NCBI RefSeq assembly: GCF_002211305.1
Contig: NZ_LOKW01000005.1
Span: 62,001-126,000, forward strand
DNA length: 64,000 nt
Reading direction: 5' to 3'
Source of the DNA: Rhizobium sp. R634
GTDB taxonomy: Bacteria; Pseudomonadota; Alphaproteobacteria; Rhizobiales; Rhizobiaceae
In this document: positions 37,381-47,947 of the stretch, one piece after another
Numbering within the stretch: the first letter of the stretch is position 1
Layout: each line of letters starts with the position of its first letter
The notes under the pieces: generated by a model
Told to the model about the DNA's origin: nothing
The model's database searches: none
The model's input: the letters and a program-made list of their open reading frames with translations, nothing else
Program-made: the position numbers and the translations under genes

Positions 37381-38540
37381 TAACGGCCTTCCTTCTCCGG
37401 TCTCTCGATCGCAGGATCTCTGTCGCCGTCGCGCTGCTGTTGGCGGTCGCCATTCTGGTGCCCGTCTTGAACCTCGCGACCGGCCCGAGCCATCCGCTGC
37501 ACATCCCGACCTATATCATGGCGCTGTTCGGCAAGTATCTGACCTATGCGCTGCTGGCGCTGGCGCTCGATCTCGTCTGGGGTTTTTGCGGCATCCTCTC
37601 GCTCGGCCACGGCGCCTTCTTCGCGCTCGGCGGTTATGCGATGGGCATGTATCTGATGCGGCAGATCGGCTCACGCGGCGTCTACGGCGATCCCATCCTG
37701 CCCGACTTCATGGTGTTCCTGAACTGGAAGGAGCTGCCCTGGTTCTGGTACGGCTTCGATCAGTTCTGGTTCGCGGCGCTGATGGTGCTCCTCGTGCCCG
37801 GCCTGCTCGCCTTCGTCTTCGGGTGGTTCGCCTTCCGCTCGCGCGTCAACGGCGTCTATCTCTCGATCATCACCCAGGCGATGACCTATGCTCTGCTGCT
37901 TGCCTTCTTCCGCAACGACATGGGATTCGGCGGCAATAACGGCATGACCGATTTCAAGGACATCCTCGGTTTCAACATCCAGGCGGACGGCACGCGCGCC
38001 AGTCTCTTTGCCGCGACCGCTATCTTCCTGGCGCTGTCGCTGACGATCGCGTCTGCAATCGTGCGGTCAAAGTTCGGCAAGGTGCTAGTTGGCGTGCGCG
38101 ATGCTGAAAGCCGCACGCGCTTCCTCGGCTACCGCGTCGAGCATTTCAAGCTCTTCACCTTCGTCGTCTCGGCGATGATGGCGGGTATTGCCGGCGCGCT
38201 CTACGTGCCGCAGGTCGGCATCATCAATCCCGGCGAATTCGCGCCGGCAAACTCCATCGAGGTTGTAATCTGGACGGCCGTCGGCGGGCGGGGAACGCTG
38301 ATCGGGCCGATCATCGGCGCGATCCTCGTCAATGGCGGCAAGACGATCTTCACTGGCCTGTTCCCGGAGTTCTGGTTGTTTGCTCTCGGCGGTCTCTTCG
38401 TCGCCGTGACGCTGTTCCTGCCGAAGGGCGTCGTCGGCACGATTTCGCACTATCTCGGCAAGCGGAAGATCGTGTCCGAACGTGCGCCGCCGCCGGCGCG
38501 GGAAGAAGGCATCGAGCCGAAAATCCAGGCAGCGGAGTGA
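37377..38540 (+). CDS. urtC: urea ABC transporter permease UrtC
   Basis: Second membrane subunit, 387 residues, about ten hydrophobic segments. UrtC/LivM signatures: ALDLVWGFCGILSLGHGAFFALGGYAMGMYLM and WTAVGGRGTLIGPIIGAILVNGGKT. The periplasmic loop around residues 100-120 is Trp-rich (LNWKELPWFWYGFDQFWF), usual for UrtC. The ATG overlaps urtB by 4 bases. A longer in-frame extension upstream lies opposite urtB reading frame use and is not real. Confidence 0.95.
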   Translation: MITAFLLRSLDRRISVAVALLLAVAILVPVLNLATGPSHPLHIPTYIMALFGKYLTYALLALALDLVWGFCGILSLGHGAFFALGGYAMGMYLMRQIGSRGVYGDPILPDFMVFLNWKELPWFWYGFDQFWFAALMVLLVPGLLAFVFGWFAFRSRVNGVYLSIITQAMTYALLLAFFRNDMGFGGNNGMTDFKDILGFNIQADGTRASLFAATAIFLALSLTIASAIVRSKFGKVLVGVRDAESRTRFLGYRVEHFKLFTFVVSAMMAGIAGALYVPQVGIINPGEFAPANSIEVVIWTAVGGRGTLIGPIIGAILVNGGKTIFTGLFPEFWLFALGGLFVAVTLFLPKGVVGTISHYLGKRKIVSERAPPPAREEGIEPKIQAAE

Positions 38541-38545
38541 AGCCC

Positions 38546-39301
38546 ATGATCCCCGACGTCAAACCCACCAGCGTTCTCTATCTCAGCGGCGTCTCCGTTT
38601 CATTCGACGGCTTCAAGGCGCTGAATTCGCTCTCGATCGTCATCGAGCCCGGCGAGCTTCGCGCCATCATCGGCCCGAACGGCGCCGGCAAGACGACGAT
38701 GATGGACATCATCACCGGCAAGACTAGGCCCGACGAGGGCGAGGTGTTCTTCAACGGCACCATCGACCTCACCAAGAAGGACGAGGCCGATATCGCTCAG
38801 CTCGGTATCGGCCGCAAATTCCAGAAGCCGACGGTCTTCGAAAGCCATACGGTCTGGGACAATCTGGAGCTGGCGCTGAACCGCCGCCGCGCGGTGTTTT
38901 CGACGCTGTTCTACCGGCTTTCGGGCGAGGACAAGGCACGCATCGAGGAAATTCTCGAAACGGTGCGGCTGACGCACCGGCGCGACGAACTGGCCGCCAA
39001 CCTCTCGCATGGGCAGAAGCAGTGGCTGGAGATCGGCATGCTGCTCGCCCAGGAGCCGAAGCTACTGCTCGTCGACGAGCCGGTGGCCGGCATGACCGAT
39101 GCCGAGACGGCGGAGACGGCGATCCTGCTCAAGGACATCGCCAAGACCCGGTCGGTCGTCGTCGTCGAACACGATATGGGTTTCATCCGCGACCTCGGCG
39201 TCAAGGTGACCTGCCTTGCGGAAGGCTCGGTGCTGGCGGAAGGATCGATCGATTTCGTCAGTTCCGATCCGAAGGTGATCGAGAACTATTTGGGACGGTG
39301 A
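38546..39301 (+). CDS. urtD: urea ABC transporter ATPase UrtD
   Basis: ATPase of 251 residues. Walker A GPNGAGKTT, signature LSHGQKQWLEIGML and Walker B LLLVDEPVAGM are present, with the H-loop VVVEHDMGFIRD. LSHGQKQWLEIG is typical of UrtD. ATG 38546 has GCGGAG nine bases upstream; GTG 38537, which overlaps the urtC stop, is a possible alternative. It is followed by a 76-base gap and an unknown gene rather than directly by urtE. Confidence 0.95.
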   Translation: MIPDVKPTSVLYLSGVSVSFDGFKALNSLSIVIEPGELRAIIGPNGAGKTTMMDIITGKTRPDEGEVFFNGTIDLTKKDEADIAQLGIGRKFQKPTVFESHTVWDNLELALNRRRAVFSTLFYRLSGEDKARIEEILETVRLTHRRDELAANLSHGQKQWLEIGMLLAQEPKLLLVDEPVAGMTDAETAETAILLKDIAKTRSVVVVEHDMGFIRDLGVKVTCLAEGSVLAEGSIDFVSSDPKVIENYLGR

Positions 39302-39377
39302 AGAATGCAACTTCCAGGCTTGAACCTGACAGGAGAAGACGCTCTAAAACGGGCGGGTTTTATTGTGGGGTTTCATC

Positions 39378-39896
39378 ATGGCTTTTCTCGGCATTCTGGT
39401 CGTGGCGATCAGCGGCGCGGCCGTCTGGTATTGGCGTTTGAAAATGATGCGTGAGGCGGGAAGCGAGATCATCGATTCCGTCGAGCGGATGCGGGGCGCC
39501 TATAAGCGCGGAAAGCTTCGCAAGCAGGCGGAGGCAGCGCCGATGGCTTCCATCGCCGATCCGGCGATTGCTGCGGTTGCCTTCTTCTTCTGCCTCGCCC
39601 AGGAGAAGCCGATGTATCTGGATACGGCGAAAGACGTCATCCGCAACCGAATGAAAGGCATCATCCGGCCTGAAGACATGGAGGAGGTGCTGGTTTTCGG
39701 TGAGTGGGCATCCAAGAACGTCACCAGTCCCGAAGATCCGATCCGCCGGTTCCGGGATCTCTGGATCAAGGCGCTCGACATGCAGGAGCGCCAGCAACTG
39801 ATCGGCATTGCCGAGGATGTGGCCGCGGCCGGCGGCGAAAGAACGACCGAACAGGAATACGCCCTGCAGATGCTGAGGCGCGGCTTGATGAACTGA
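39378..39896 (+). CDS. unknown single-pass protein between urtD and urtE
   Basis: A 172-residue protein. Residues 2-19 form one membrane helix (AFLGILVVAISGAAVWYW), then a basic stretch (KLRKQ), then a soluble all-helical domain with DPAIAAVAFFFCLAQEKPMYLDTAKDVIRNRMKG and a C-terminal EYALQMLRRGL. The helical part has the length and spacing of a TerB-like fold, but this is a weak impression. No family is recognised. It lies inside urtABCD-E in the same direction, so a role with the transporter, or simple co-regulation, is possible. A TTG at 39363 could extend it. Confidence 0.8.
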   Translation: MAFLGILVVAISGAAVWYWRLKMMREAGSEIIDSVERMRGAYKRGKLRKQAEAAPMASIADPAIAAVAFFFCLAQEKPMYLDTAKDVIRNRMKGIIRPEDMEEVLVFGEWASKNVTSPEDPIRRFRDLWIKALDMQERQQLIGIAEDVAAAGGERTTEQEYALQMLRRGLMN

Positions 39897-39914
39897 TGGG
39901 GAATGGGTGAACGG

Positions 39915-40610
39915 ATGCTGACAGTCGATAACGCAAACCTGCATTATGGCGCCGCCCAGGCGCTGCGCGGCATCTCCATCAAGGCGGAGATGGGCAAGAT
40001 CACTTGCGTGCTGGGGCGCAACGGCGTCGGCAAGAGTTCGCTTCTGCGCGCGGTCACCGGCCAGCACCCGCTATCGGCCGGCACCGTTACCTTCAACGGC
40101 ACCAAGCTCAACGGCCTGCCGCCCTTTGCCCGTGCCAAGCAGGGCATCGGCTACGTGCCGCAGGGGCGTGAAATTTTCCCGCTGCTGACGGTCAAGGAAA
40201 ATCTCGAAACCGGTTTTGCGCCCCTCGGCCGCCGCGACCGCAACATACCCGATGATATCTTCAGCCTCTTCCCGGTGCTGAAGTCGATGCTGTCGCGGCG
40301 CGGCGGCGATCTCTCCGGCGGGCAGCAGCAGCAGCTGGCGATCGGCCGGGCGATGGTGACGCGGCCGAGGATACTGGTGCTCGACGAGCCGACCGAAGGC
40401 ATTCAGCCGTCGATCATCAAGGATATCGGCCGGGCGATCCGTTACCTGCGCGACTCCACGGGCATGGCGATCCTGCTCGTCGAGCAATATCTCGATTTCT
40501 GCCGGGAACTTGCCGACTATGTCTACATCATGGATCGCGGCGAGATCGTGCATGAAGGACTGGCCGAGACGCTGGATACGCCGGAGGCCCGCCGTCATCT
40601 GACCGTCTGA
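39915..40610 (+). CDS. urtE: urea ABC transporter ATPase UrtE
   Basis: Second ATPase, 231 residues, LivF-like. Walker [12 protein letters not shown], signature [16 protein letters not shown] and Walker [15 protein letters not shown]; the [16 protein letters not shown] and [11 protein letters not shown] segments are typical. The frame also contains ATG 39903; ATG 39915 gives the usual [12 protein letters not shown] start and is preferred. About 150 bases separate it from ureD, where a promoter is likely. Confidence 0.95.
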   Translation: MLTVDNANLHYGAAQALRGISIKAEMGKITCVLGRNGVGKSSLLRAVTGQHPLSAGTVTFNGTKLNGLPPFARAKQGIGYVPQGREIFPLLTVKENLETGFAPLGRRDRNIPDDIFSLFPVLKSMLSRRGGDLSGGQQQQLAIGRAMVTRPRILVLDEPTEGIQPSIIKDIGRAIRYLRDSTGMAILLVEQYLDFCRELADYVYIMDRGEIVHEGLAETLDTPEARRHLTV

Positions 40611-40685
40611 CCGGCAGCTGCCGCTTTTTACGGCAGGCGGCGCAATGCTTTGCCATCTCCCGCGCCGGCTGGCGGTCTTCGCAGG

Positions 40686-40701
40686 CGGCATGGGAATTGC
40701 T
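40686..40701 (+). promoter_or_regulatory. candidate sigma-54 promoter upstream of ureD
   Basis: CGGCAT, then GGGAA, then TTGC: GG and GC dinucleotides 10 bases apart, as required for RpoN (consensus TGGCAC-N5-TTGC). It lies about 57 bases before the ureD start. Nitrogen control through NtrC would suit urease. Two mismatches, so tentative. Confidence 0.35.
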
Positions 40702-40758
40702 TCCTTTCCGTCATCTGCGCGATTGAATGGAAGCGGCGGCGCGAGCGAAAGGAACGAT

Positions 40759-41580
40759 ATGACGATTGTGGCGACAGCCACGCGACCGCAAAGAGCGGAA
40801 GGACGCGGGCATCTGGCAGCAAAACTGCTCGACGGCCGTACGCGCATCCGTGAGCTCTATCAGGAGGGGGCGGCGAAGATCCGCCTGCCGGATACGTTCG
40901 ATGCCTCGATGGAAGCCGTCATCATCAACACCGCCGGCGGGCTGACCGGCGGCGACCGGATGGACTGGAGCGTCGTTGCCGGCGCCGGCACGAAGATCGA
41001 CGTCACCACCCAGGCCTGCGAAAAGATCTACAAGGCCTCGGCCGGCGTCGCCGAGGTGACGACCCGGATCGAAGCGGGGGCAGGAGCGCGTGTCGACTGG
41101 CTGCCGCAGGAAACCATTCTCTTCGACCGGGCAGCACTCTTCCGCCGGCTCGATGTCGATCTCGACGACACTGCCGAATTTCTGGCGGTCGAAGCCGTGC
41201 TGCTCGGCCGCAAGGCGATGGGCGAGATGGTGGACACCGGGCTTTTCCGCGACCGCTGGCGCATCCGCCGCTCGGGCCGGCTGATCCATGCCGAGGAACT
41301 CAGGCTTTCCGAGGCTGTTGCGGCGCTCTCAGCGCGCCAGGCGGTGCTCGGCGGGCAGGTGGCTTTTGCGACGCTGCTTTATGCCGGGCCGCTGGCGGAA
41401 GCCTATCTCGGCAGAGTCCGGCCCCTCGTCGAGGGGGTGATGGGCGGCGCAAGCGCCTGGAGCGACAAGCTGGTCGTTCGCCTTGCGGCGGCCGACGGCT
41501 TCACGCTGAGAAAAATCCTGATCCCGGTCATTTCCGCCTTGCGCAATGGTGCGCCTGTGCCGAAAGTCTGGAATCTCTAA
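40759..41580 (+). CDS. ureD: urease accessory protein UreD
   Basis: Scaffold that binds apo-urease and helps nickel insertion with UreF and UreG. The 273-residue protein shows the UreD features [34 protein letters not shown] and [13 protein letters not shown] 40759 has AAAGGA seven bases upstream; the open frame extends further without family sequence. First gene of the urease cluster, with ureA 21 bases downstream. Confidence 0.95.
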   Translation: MTIVATATRPQRAEGRGHLAAKLLDGRTRIRELYQEGAAKIRLPDTFDASMEAVIINTAGGLTGGDRMDWSVVAGAGTKIDVTTQACEKIYKASAGVAEVTTRIEAGAGARVDWLPQETILFDRAALFRRLDVDLDDTAEFLAVEAVLLGRKAMGEMVDTGLFRDRWRIRRSGRLIHAEELRLSEAVAALSARQAVLGGQVAFATLLYAGPLAEAYLGRVRPLVEGVMGGASAWSDKLVVRLAAADGFTLRKILIPVISALRNGAPVPKVWNL

Positions 41581-41601
41581 AGCGAAGCAGATGGGCAAGC
41601 A

Positions 41602-41904
41602 ATGAACCTCACTCCGAGAGAAAAAGACAAGCTGCTGATTTCCATGGCGGCGATGGTGGCGCGGCGGCGGCTGGAGCGCGGCGTCAAGCTGAACTATCCC
41701 GAGGCGATCGCTTTGATCAGCGACTTCGTCGTCGAGGGCGCCCGCGACGGCCGCCCCGTCGCCGAACTGATGGAGGCCGGCGCCCATGTGATCAGCCGCG
41801 ATCAGGTGATGGAAGGCATTGCCGAGATGATCCACGACGTGCAGGTCGAGGCGACATTCCCCGATGGCACCAAGCTCGTCACCGTGCACGAACCGATCAG
41901 GTGA
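41602..41904 (+). CDS. ureA: urease gamma subunit
   Basis: The smallest structural subunit (100 residues) of the trimeric (alpha-beta-gamma)3 nickel urease. Family signatures include [56 protein letters not shown] text ([33 protein letters not shown]). It is separated from ureB by a DUF1272 gene, a rhizobial arrangement. Confidence 0.98.
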   Translation: MNLTPREKDKLLISMAAMVARRRLERGVKLNYPEAIALISDFVVEGARDGRPVAELMEAGAHVISRDQVMEGIAEMIHDVQVEATFPDGTKLVTVHEPIR

Positions 41905-41913
41905 GGAAATAGA

Positions 41914-42165
41914 ATGCTGGAACTCAGACCCAATTGCGAGTGCTGCGACAAGGATTTGCCGCCGGAGAGCATGGAGGCGCGGATCTGCACCTATGAATGC
42001 ACCTTCTGCGCCGATTGCGTGGACAATGTGCTGAATGGCGCCTGCCCGAATTGCGGCGGCAATCTCGTCGCAAGGCCCATCCGGCCAGCGGCCATGCTCG
42101 CCAAACATCCGGCGTCGACGAAACGCGTGCTGAAGGCCGAGGGCTGCGCGCCCAGGGCAGCTTGA
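41914..42165 (+). CDS. DUF1272 cysteine-rich protein in the urease operon
   Basis: An 83-residue protein with eight or so Cys in a double zinc-binding arrangement: [24 protein letters not shown] and [10 protein letters not shown]. This matches DUF1272, which is scattered widely in bacteria and has unknown function; it might bind zinc or nickel. It sits 9 bases after ureA and 10 before ureB, so it is certainly cotranscribed. C-terminal residues are basic and not conserved. Confidence 0.88.
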   Translation: MLELRPNCECCDKDLPPESMEARICTYECTFCADCVDNVLNGACPNCGGNLVARPIRPAAMLAKHPASTKRVLKAEGCAPRAA

Positions 42166-42175
42166 GGAGAACGAG

Positions 42176-42481
42176 ATGATTCCGGGCGAAATCATTGCCG
42201 CAAGCGGCGACATCGAACTCAATGCCGGCGCGCCGACGGTGACGCTGGAGGTTTCCAATACGGGCGACCGGCCGGTGCAGGTCGGCAGCCACTATCATTT
42301 CGCCGAGACCAATGCCGGCCTCTCCTTCGACCGCGCGGCCGCGCACGGTAAGCGGCTCGATATTCCCTCGGGAACGGCGGTGCGTTTTGAGCCGGGGCAG
42401 ACGCGCTCGGTGACGCTGATCCCGCTTTCCGGCAAGCGAGAGGTCTACGGCTTTCGCCAGCTGGTGATGGGCAAGCTTTAG
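42176..42481 (+). CDS. ureB: urease beta subunit
   Basis: Structural subunit of 101 residues with [35 protein letters not shown] and the [34 protein letters not shown] signature. It is the proper length for a bacterial beta subunit that is not fused to gamma. AGGAGAACGAG precedes ATG 42176. Confidence 0.98.
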   Translation: MIPGEIIAASGDIELNAGAPTVTLEVSNTGDRPVQVGSHYHFAETNAGLSFDRAAAHGKRLDIPSGTAVRFEPGQTRSVTLIPLSGKREVYGFRQLVMGKL

Positions 42482-42498
42482 AACAAGGGGAGAGATTC

Positions 42499-42906
42499 AT
42501 GCGTTTGAATATCTTCCTCATCGGGGCGGCGATGCTGCTGACGGCAGGTCACGTCTCCGCCCAGGATATCGATTGCCAGAACCCCAAGACGCAATCGGAC
42601 ATGACCTCTTGCGAGGTGGCGCGTCACGATGCTGCCGACAAGGCGCTGAACGAGCAATACAAGAAGACCCGCGCCGCCATGGTGGCGATCGACAAGGATC
42701 TCGACGGCGACATGAAGGGCGCGGAAAAGGCGCTGGTGAAAGCGCAGCGCGCCTGGATCGATTACCGCGACGCCCAATGCGACGCCTTCGGCTTTCAAGC
42801 CCGCGGCGGCACGATGGAGCCGATGCTGGTTGCCGGATGCCTGGCGGAAGAGACGGACAAGCGCACCAAGGAGCTGAAAGAGCTCGAAGAAACGATGGGC
42901 AACTAA
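42499..42906 (+). CDS. LprI-like secreted protein (DUF1311)
   Basis: A 135-residue exported protein: signal peptide MRLNIFLIGAAMLLTAGHVSA, then a helical Cys-containing domain (CQNPKTQSDMTSCEVARHDAADKALNEQYKK and KAQRAWIDYRDAQCDAFG) with the lysozyme-inhibitor LprI N-terminal pattern. Members of this family are periplasmic and some inhibit lysozyme. Its presence within the urease cluster is of unknown meaning. It stops 1 base before the GTG start of the next gene. Confidence 0.85.
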   Translation: MRLNIFLIGAAMLLTAGHVSAQDIDCQNPKTQSDMTSCEVARHDAADKALNEQYKKTRAAMVAIDKDLDGDMKGAEKALVKAQRAWIDYRDAQCDAFGFQARGGTMEPMLVAGCLAEETDKRTKELKELEETMGN

Positions 42907-42907
42907 G

Positions 42908-43561
42908 GTGATCAGGAAGATCGTGATCGTCGGCAACGGCGAGGTTGGAGAGAGAGAGGCAGGCATCATCGATGCGGCCGATTTCGTCATCCGCTTCAAC
43001 GATTGCCGCTCCTACGGCGCCGGCGGCAGCCGCACGGACGCCGTCGCGGTCTGCAATACCGGACGGCCGGCAAAGGCGATGCTCGGCTCGCCGGAGTGGC
43101 GCGCTCATCCCGGCATCGTCTCGGCCCGCGAAATCTGGAGCGTGCGCGATCCGGAGAAATTCGCCGCGATGCGGGCGCCGCTTGCCGTCTCACATCCGGA
43201 ACTCGACGATTTCTGCGACGATTATACGGAGGCGTTCGGCGCCTTCTGCGCGGAGACCGGCAAGAGGCATGTGGTGATCGACAAGTCGGTCCACGAGGCC
43301 GTCGATGCTTCGCTTTCGGCCTTTGCGCCCGCGCCCTATGTCGTGCCGAGCAGCGGCATGATCGTCATCGCCGAGGTGCTCAGCAAATATGCCGAGGCAG
43401 AGGTGGCGCTGGCCGGCTTCGGTCATGCCGGCTGGGAATGGCACCCTTTTGCCGCCGAACGGCAGCTTGTCGATGGTTATATTGCCGCTGGCCGCCTCAG
43501 GCGGCTCGGCGGAAAGATGCTAGAACAGGATGATTTTAGGCCCGGTTGGCCTAAAATCTGA
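42908..43561 (+). CDS. urease-operon accessory protein with GT29/sialyltransferase-like motif
   Basis: A 217-residue protein with a short Rossmann-like opening IVIVGNGEVGEREAGIIDAADFVIRFNDC, the arrangement (G-N-G, then a D-x-V-I-R-F-N strand) seen in the nucleotide-binding part of sialyltransferase family GT29. Similar genes are annotated as urease operon accessory proteins in rhizobia; function unknown. GTG start at 42908. The last dozen residues (EQDDFRPGWPKI) are encoded by a dispersed repeat that begins at 43522, so the original C-terminus was replaced or extended. Confidence 0.78.
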   Translation: MIRKIVIVGNGEVGEREAGIIDAADFVIRFNDCRSYGAGGSRTDAVAVCNTGRPAKAMLGSPEWRAHPGIVSAREIWSVRDPEKFAAMRAPLAVSHPELDDFCDDYTEAFGAFCAETGKRHVVIDKSVHEAVDASLSAFAPAPYVVPSSGMIVIAEVLSKYAEAEVALAGFGHAGWEWHPFAAERQLVDGYIAAGRLRRLGGKMLEQDDFRPGWPKI

Positions 43562-43634
43562 ATCCTGTTCTAAATTAAAGAGTTAGAGCATGATGTCGTC
43601 CGAAAACCGCACACACTTTTCGGCATCATGCTCT
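43522..43634. repeat. dispersed palindromic repeat, copy B
   Basis: Same structure as the element at 25791-25904: AGAACAGGATGATTTTAGG...AAAATCTGAATCCTGTTCT followed by GAGCATGATGTCG...CCGAAAA...TTTTCGGCATCATGCTC. It lies between the accessory gene and ureC, overlapping the end of the former by 40 bases. Confidence 0.8.
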
Positions 43635-43661
43635 GTCTCTTCCTCCTACGGAGCCTGATGG

Positions 43662-45374
<1,713 letters not shown>

Positions 45375-45405
45375 GCCGATCATCCGTGCGGGCCGGACGT
45401 CTCCG

Positions 45406-46077
45406 ATGAAAACAGGCATCCGCTGGCTGTTGCGGATCGTATTGCTGCTCGTCGCTCTGGCGACGGCCGGAACCATCATTCCCCGGCCGCTGTTTGCCCC
45501 GGTCAAGGCCTCGTCCGCGGCGGCGACGCAGCGGATTCTGCTTCTGTCGGGACCGATCCATACCGATATTGCCATTCCGCTCGACGAGGAAACACGGGCC
45601 GCATTTTATTTCCTCGACGATCCCGGCTTTCCGCTCGGCCATCCGAATGCGGAATGGCTCGTCGTCGGCTGGGGCGGCCGCGCCTTCTATCTGGAAACGC
45701 CGACCTGGTCGGAGCTGAAGCCGCTGCCGGTGCTGCGGGCGCTGACGATCGACCGCTCGGTGCTGCATGTGGATCTCGCCGGCCACATCACCGAGCCGCA
45801 GCCGGCCGTGATGGCCTTTGATATCGATAGCAATCAACTGGCGCGGCTGCGCAGCTTCATGTTGGACAGTTTCGTCCGCAACGAGGGAGAGATCGCGCCG
45901 ATCCGGAATGCAGGTTACGGCGAAATCGACCGGTTCTTCGAGGCCAAGGGATATTTCAACGCGCTCTTCGGCTGCAACACCTGGACTGCCGCAGCACTGC
46001 GCTCGGCCGGGCTTCGAACCGGCTTATGGAATCCGCTTCCACAATCATTGCGATTATCTCTCGGTGTCTACAATTGA
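45406..46077 (+). CDS. TIGR02117-family urease-region protein (DUF2459)
   Basis: A 223-residue protein with one N-terminal membrane helix (about residues 8-30) and a soluble exported domain. Features match the conserved 'urease-region' family: LLLSGPIHTDIAIPLDEE, AEWLVVGWGGRAFYLETPTW and GCNTWTAAALRSAGLRTG with a Cys-Asn-Thr-Trp that resembles a papain/NlpC-like nucleophile region. Function unknown. It follows ureC by 31 bases and is very likely in the same transcription unit. Confidence 0.85.
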   Translation: MKTGIRWLLRIVLLLVALATAGTIIPRPLFAPVKASSAAATQRILLLSGPIHTDIAIPLDEETRAAFYFLDDPGFPLGHPNAEWLVVGWGGRAFYLETPTWSELKPLPVLRALTIDRSVLHVDLAGHITEPQPAVMAFDIDSNQLARLRSFMLDSFVRNEGEIAPIRNAGYGEIDRFFEAKGYFNALFGCNTWTAAALRSAGLRTGLWNPLPQSLRLSLGVYN

Positions 46078-46407
46078 CGCAGCCGCGGGCCAGTCCTGAC
46101 GTAAACGCAATTGTGAACGGTCCACCCCGTCTGGTTGTAAAAATCGATGGGGAAACCTGTGTTTTCCACAGGTAAACCATTCTGGAACAGGCCTGGGGTC
46201 CAGCCCAGAAAAATCTTTTAATATCAATTATCTCACTGTCTCCCCCCCTTGTCCGATTCAGGGATCGGGTGCTTGCATCCCCTGCTAGAAAAAATCTGCA
46301 CGCCAAATCGTCCAAAACCATTCGAATTTTAACGAGTCGATTAAGACACCCGCAGCAATTGGCCTCTTATCAATGCCTTGAAACGCCGGGCAGGAAGGTC
46401 GATTCTC
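46078..46407. other. 330-base gap upstream of the GGDEF gene
   Basis: AT-richer than its neighbours. It contains a small palindrome ACCTGTG...CACAGGT at 46155-46173 that could be an operator. No coding sequence was seen; a promoter for the downstream genes is plausible here. Confidence 0.4.
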
Positions 46408-47271
46408 ATGAGAAACTGGATGTCGCTGCAGGCCGATTTCGGCAATTTTCAATATCGCAGGAACGTCTATGTCTTTGCGTTGAAGATGAGCTTTCTTGCC
46501 GTCATTCTCTCAGGCGCCATCATGGCGCTGACGATACCGCCGCTCGGCTTTTTCGGGCTGCTGCCGGTGAACCTTCTGCATGCGATCGGCTTCGGCGCCG
46601 TCTTTTCATGGCTCGTCGGCGGCACGGTTTCCGGCGTACTGTCGCTGGCGACGGGGTTTACGATGCGCGAGCTGACACTGTCGCGGGCGGAATTCGAAAA
46701 GCTGAGCCGCACCGATACGCTCTCCGGCCTCTTGAACCGGCGCGCCTTCACGGAGGCGCTGGACAGGATCGAAGGGGATGCTTCGCTCGTCATTTTCGAT
46801 GTCGATCGCTTCAAGGCGATCAACGACCGTTTCGGCCACGCCTGCGGCGACGCCGTCATCACGGCGGTCTCGGCGGTGCTGACCTCCGCCTTCGATGAGT
46901 TCTCCGTCGTTGCGCGGCTGGGCGGCGAGGAATTCGGCGTCATCGTTTCCGGCGAACCGCTGGAAGCACGGCTCGAGCGGATCGAGGCGGTGCGGGCGAG
47001 GCTCGCCGGCGGGCCGATCCTGGCGGAGGGGCACAATATCGCCATCACCATTTCCGGCGGCGTGGCCGATCTCGTCGCCGGGCGCAACAAGCAGCAGGTC
47101 TATGCCTTGGCCGACCGGGCGCTCTATCTCGCCAAGGCGCTCGGGCGAAACCGGGTCGTCCACGAGCGGGAAGGGCTGCATCATGCCTGGCACGGGCTTT
47201 CCGAAAACAGTCCCGACGCCGAGAGCCGGGGGCAGGGGAGCGACAACGTGATGCAGGCCTACGGAATATAA
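46408..47271 (+). CDS. membrane GGDEF diguanylate cyclase
   Basis: A 287-residue protein with two likely N-terminal membrane helices (about residues 25-50 and 58-80) and a GGDEF domain with LGGEEF (Gly-Gly-Glu-Glu-Phe, active variant), the metal-binding [19 protein letters not shown] and [14 protein letters not shown]. It lacks an RxxD inhibitory site at the normal distance. Placed between the TIGR02117 gene and ureE, in the same direction. ATG 46408 is chosen over an earlier ATG at 46378 because its N-terminus is shorter and closer to usual; both are possible. Confidence 0.85.
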   Translation: MRNWMSLQADFGNFQYRRNVYVFALKMSFLAVILSGAIMALTIPPLGFFGLLPVNLLHAIGFGAVFSWLVGGTVSGVLSLATGFTMRELTLSRAEFEKLSRTDTLSGLLNRRAFTEALDRIEGDASLVIFDVDRFKAINDRFGHACGDAVITAVSAVLTSAFDEFSVVARLGGEEFGVIVSGEPLEARLERIEAVRARLAGGPILAEGHNIAITISGGVADLVAGRNKQQVYALADRALYLAKALGRNRVVHEREGLHHAWHGLSENSPDAESRGQGSDNVMQAYGI

Positions 47272-47351
47272 AAGCTGCAAGCCCGACCATTGGTGCTTGC
47301 ATCGGAAAGGGCTATTTTGCATGGTCGTCGTCTCAGCAAAGTGGACATATC

Positions 47352-47942
47352 ATGCAGCGCGTCACCTCCTATCTTCCCGCCGGAACCCCTTCTTCCCATC
47401 CGACCGCCCAGGTCAAGCTGCCGCATGACCTGCGGCATCTGCGCCGCAAGCTCCTGCATCTGGAGAATGGCGAGATGGTCATGCTCGACCTCAAGGATCC
47501 GGTGCTTTTCGCCAATGGCGACCTGCTCGTGCGCGAGGACGGCGAACTGATCGAGATCCTTGCGGCCGACGAGAAGCTCTTCGAAATTCGCGGACGCGAC
47601 CGCATGCATCTCATCGAGCTCGCCTGGCATCTCGGCAACCGCCATCTGGCAGCCCAGATCGAGGAAGACCGCATCGTCATCCTGCGCGACCATGTCATCC
47701 GCTCCATGCTGCAGGGCCTCGGCGCCACCGTGCTCGATATTGAGGAGCCCTTCCAGCCGGCGCGGGGAGCCTATCATTCCCATGGTGGGCATTCGCACGA
47801 TCACGGACATGCCCACCACGATCACGGGCATGACCATAAACACGATCACGGCCATGACCATGGCCATGTGCATGGGCCGGGCTGCGATCATGACCATGAT
47901 CACGACCACGACCACGGACATCACGGCCACAAGCACGACTGA
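47352..47942 (+). CDS. ureE: urease accessory metallochaperone UreE with long His-rich tail
   Basis: Delivers nickel to the UreDFG-urease complex. The 196-residue protein has the UreE domain [31 protein letters not shown]. After residue 137 a tail holds about 26 His in the last 58 residues, mostly in HD/HG pairs, plus a single Cys. Such tails store nickel. The tail is encoded by a repetitive cat-gac type tract, so length variation between strains is likely. ATG 47352 is preceded by a weak site. Confidence 0.93.
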   Translation: MQRVTSYLPAGTPSSHPTAQVKLPHDLRHLRRKLLHLENGEMVMLDLKDPVLFANGDLLVREDGELIEILAADEKLFEIRGRDRMHLIELAWHLGNRHLAAQIEEDRIVILRDHVIRSMLQGLGATVLDIEEPFQPARGAYHSHGGHSHDHGHAHHDHGHDHKHDHGHDHGHVHGPGCDHDHDHDHDHGHHGHKHD

Positions 47943-47947
47943 AGCAG

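Noticed and set aside
47780..47942. Tandem repeats looking like a CRISPR or satellite
   Set aside because: They are the His/Asp codons of the UreE tail, in frame and with no spacers.
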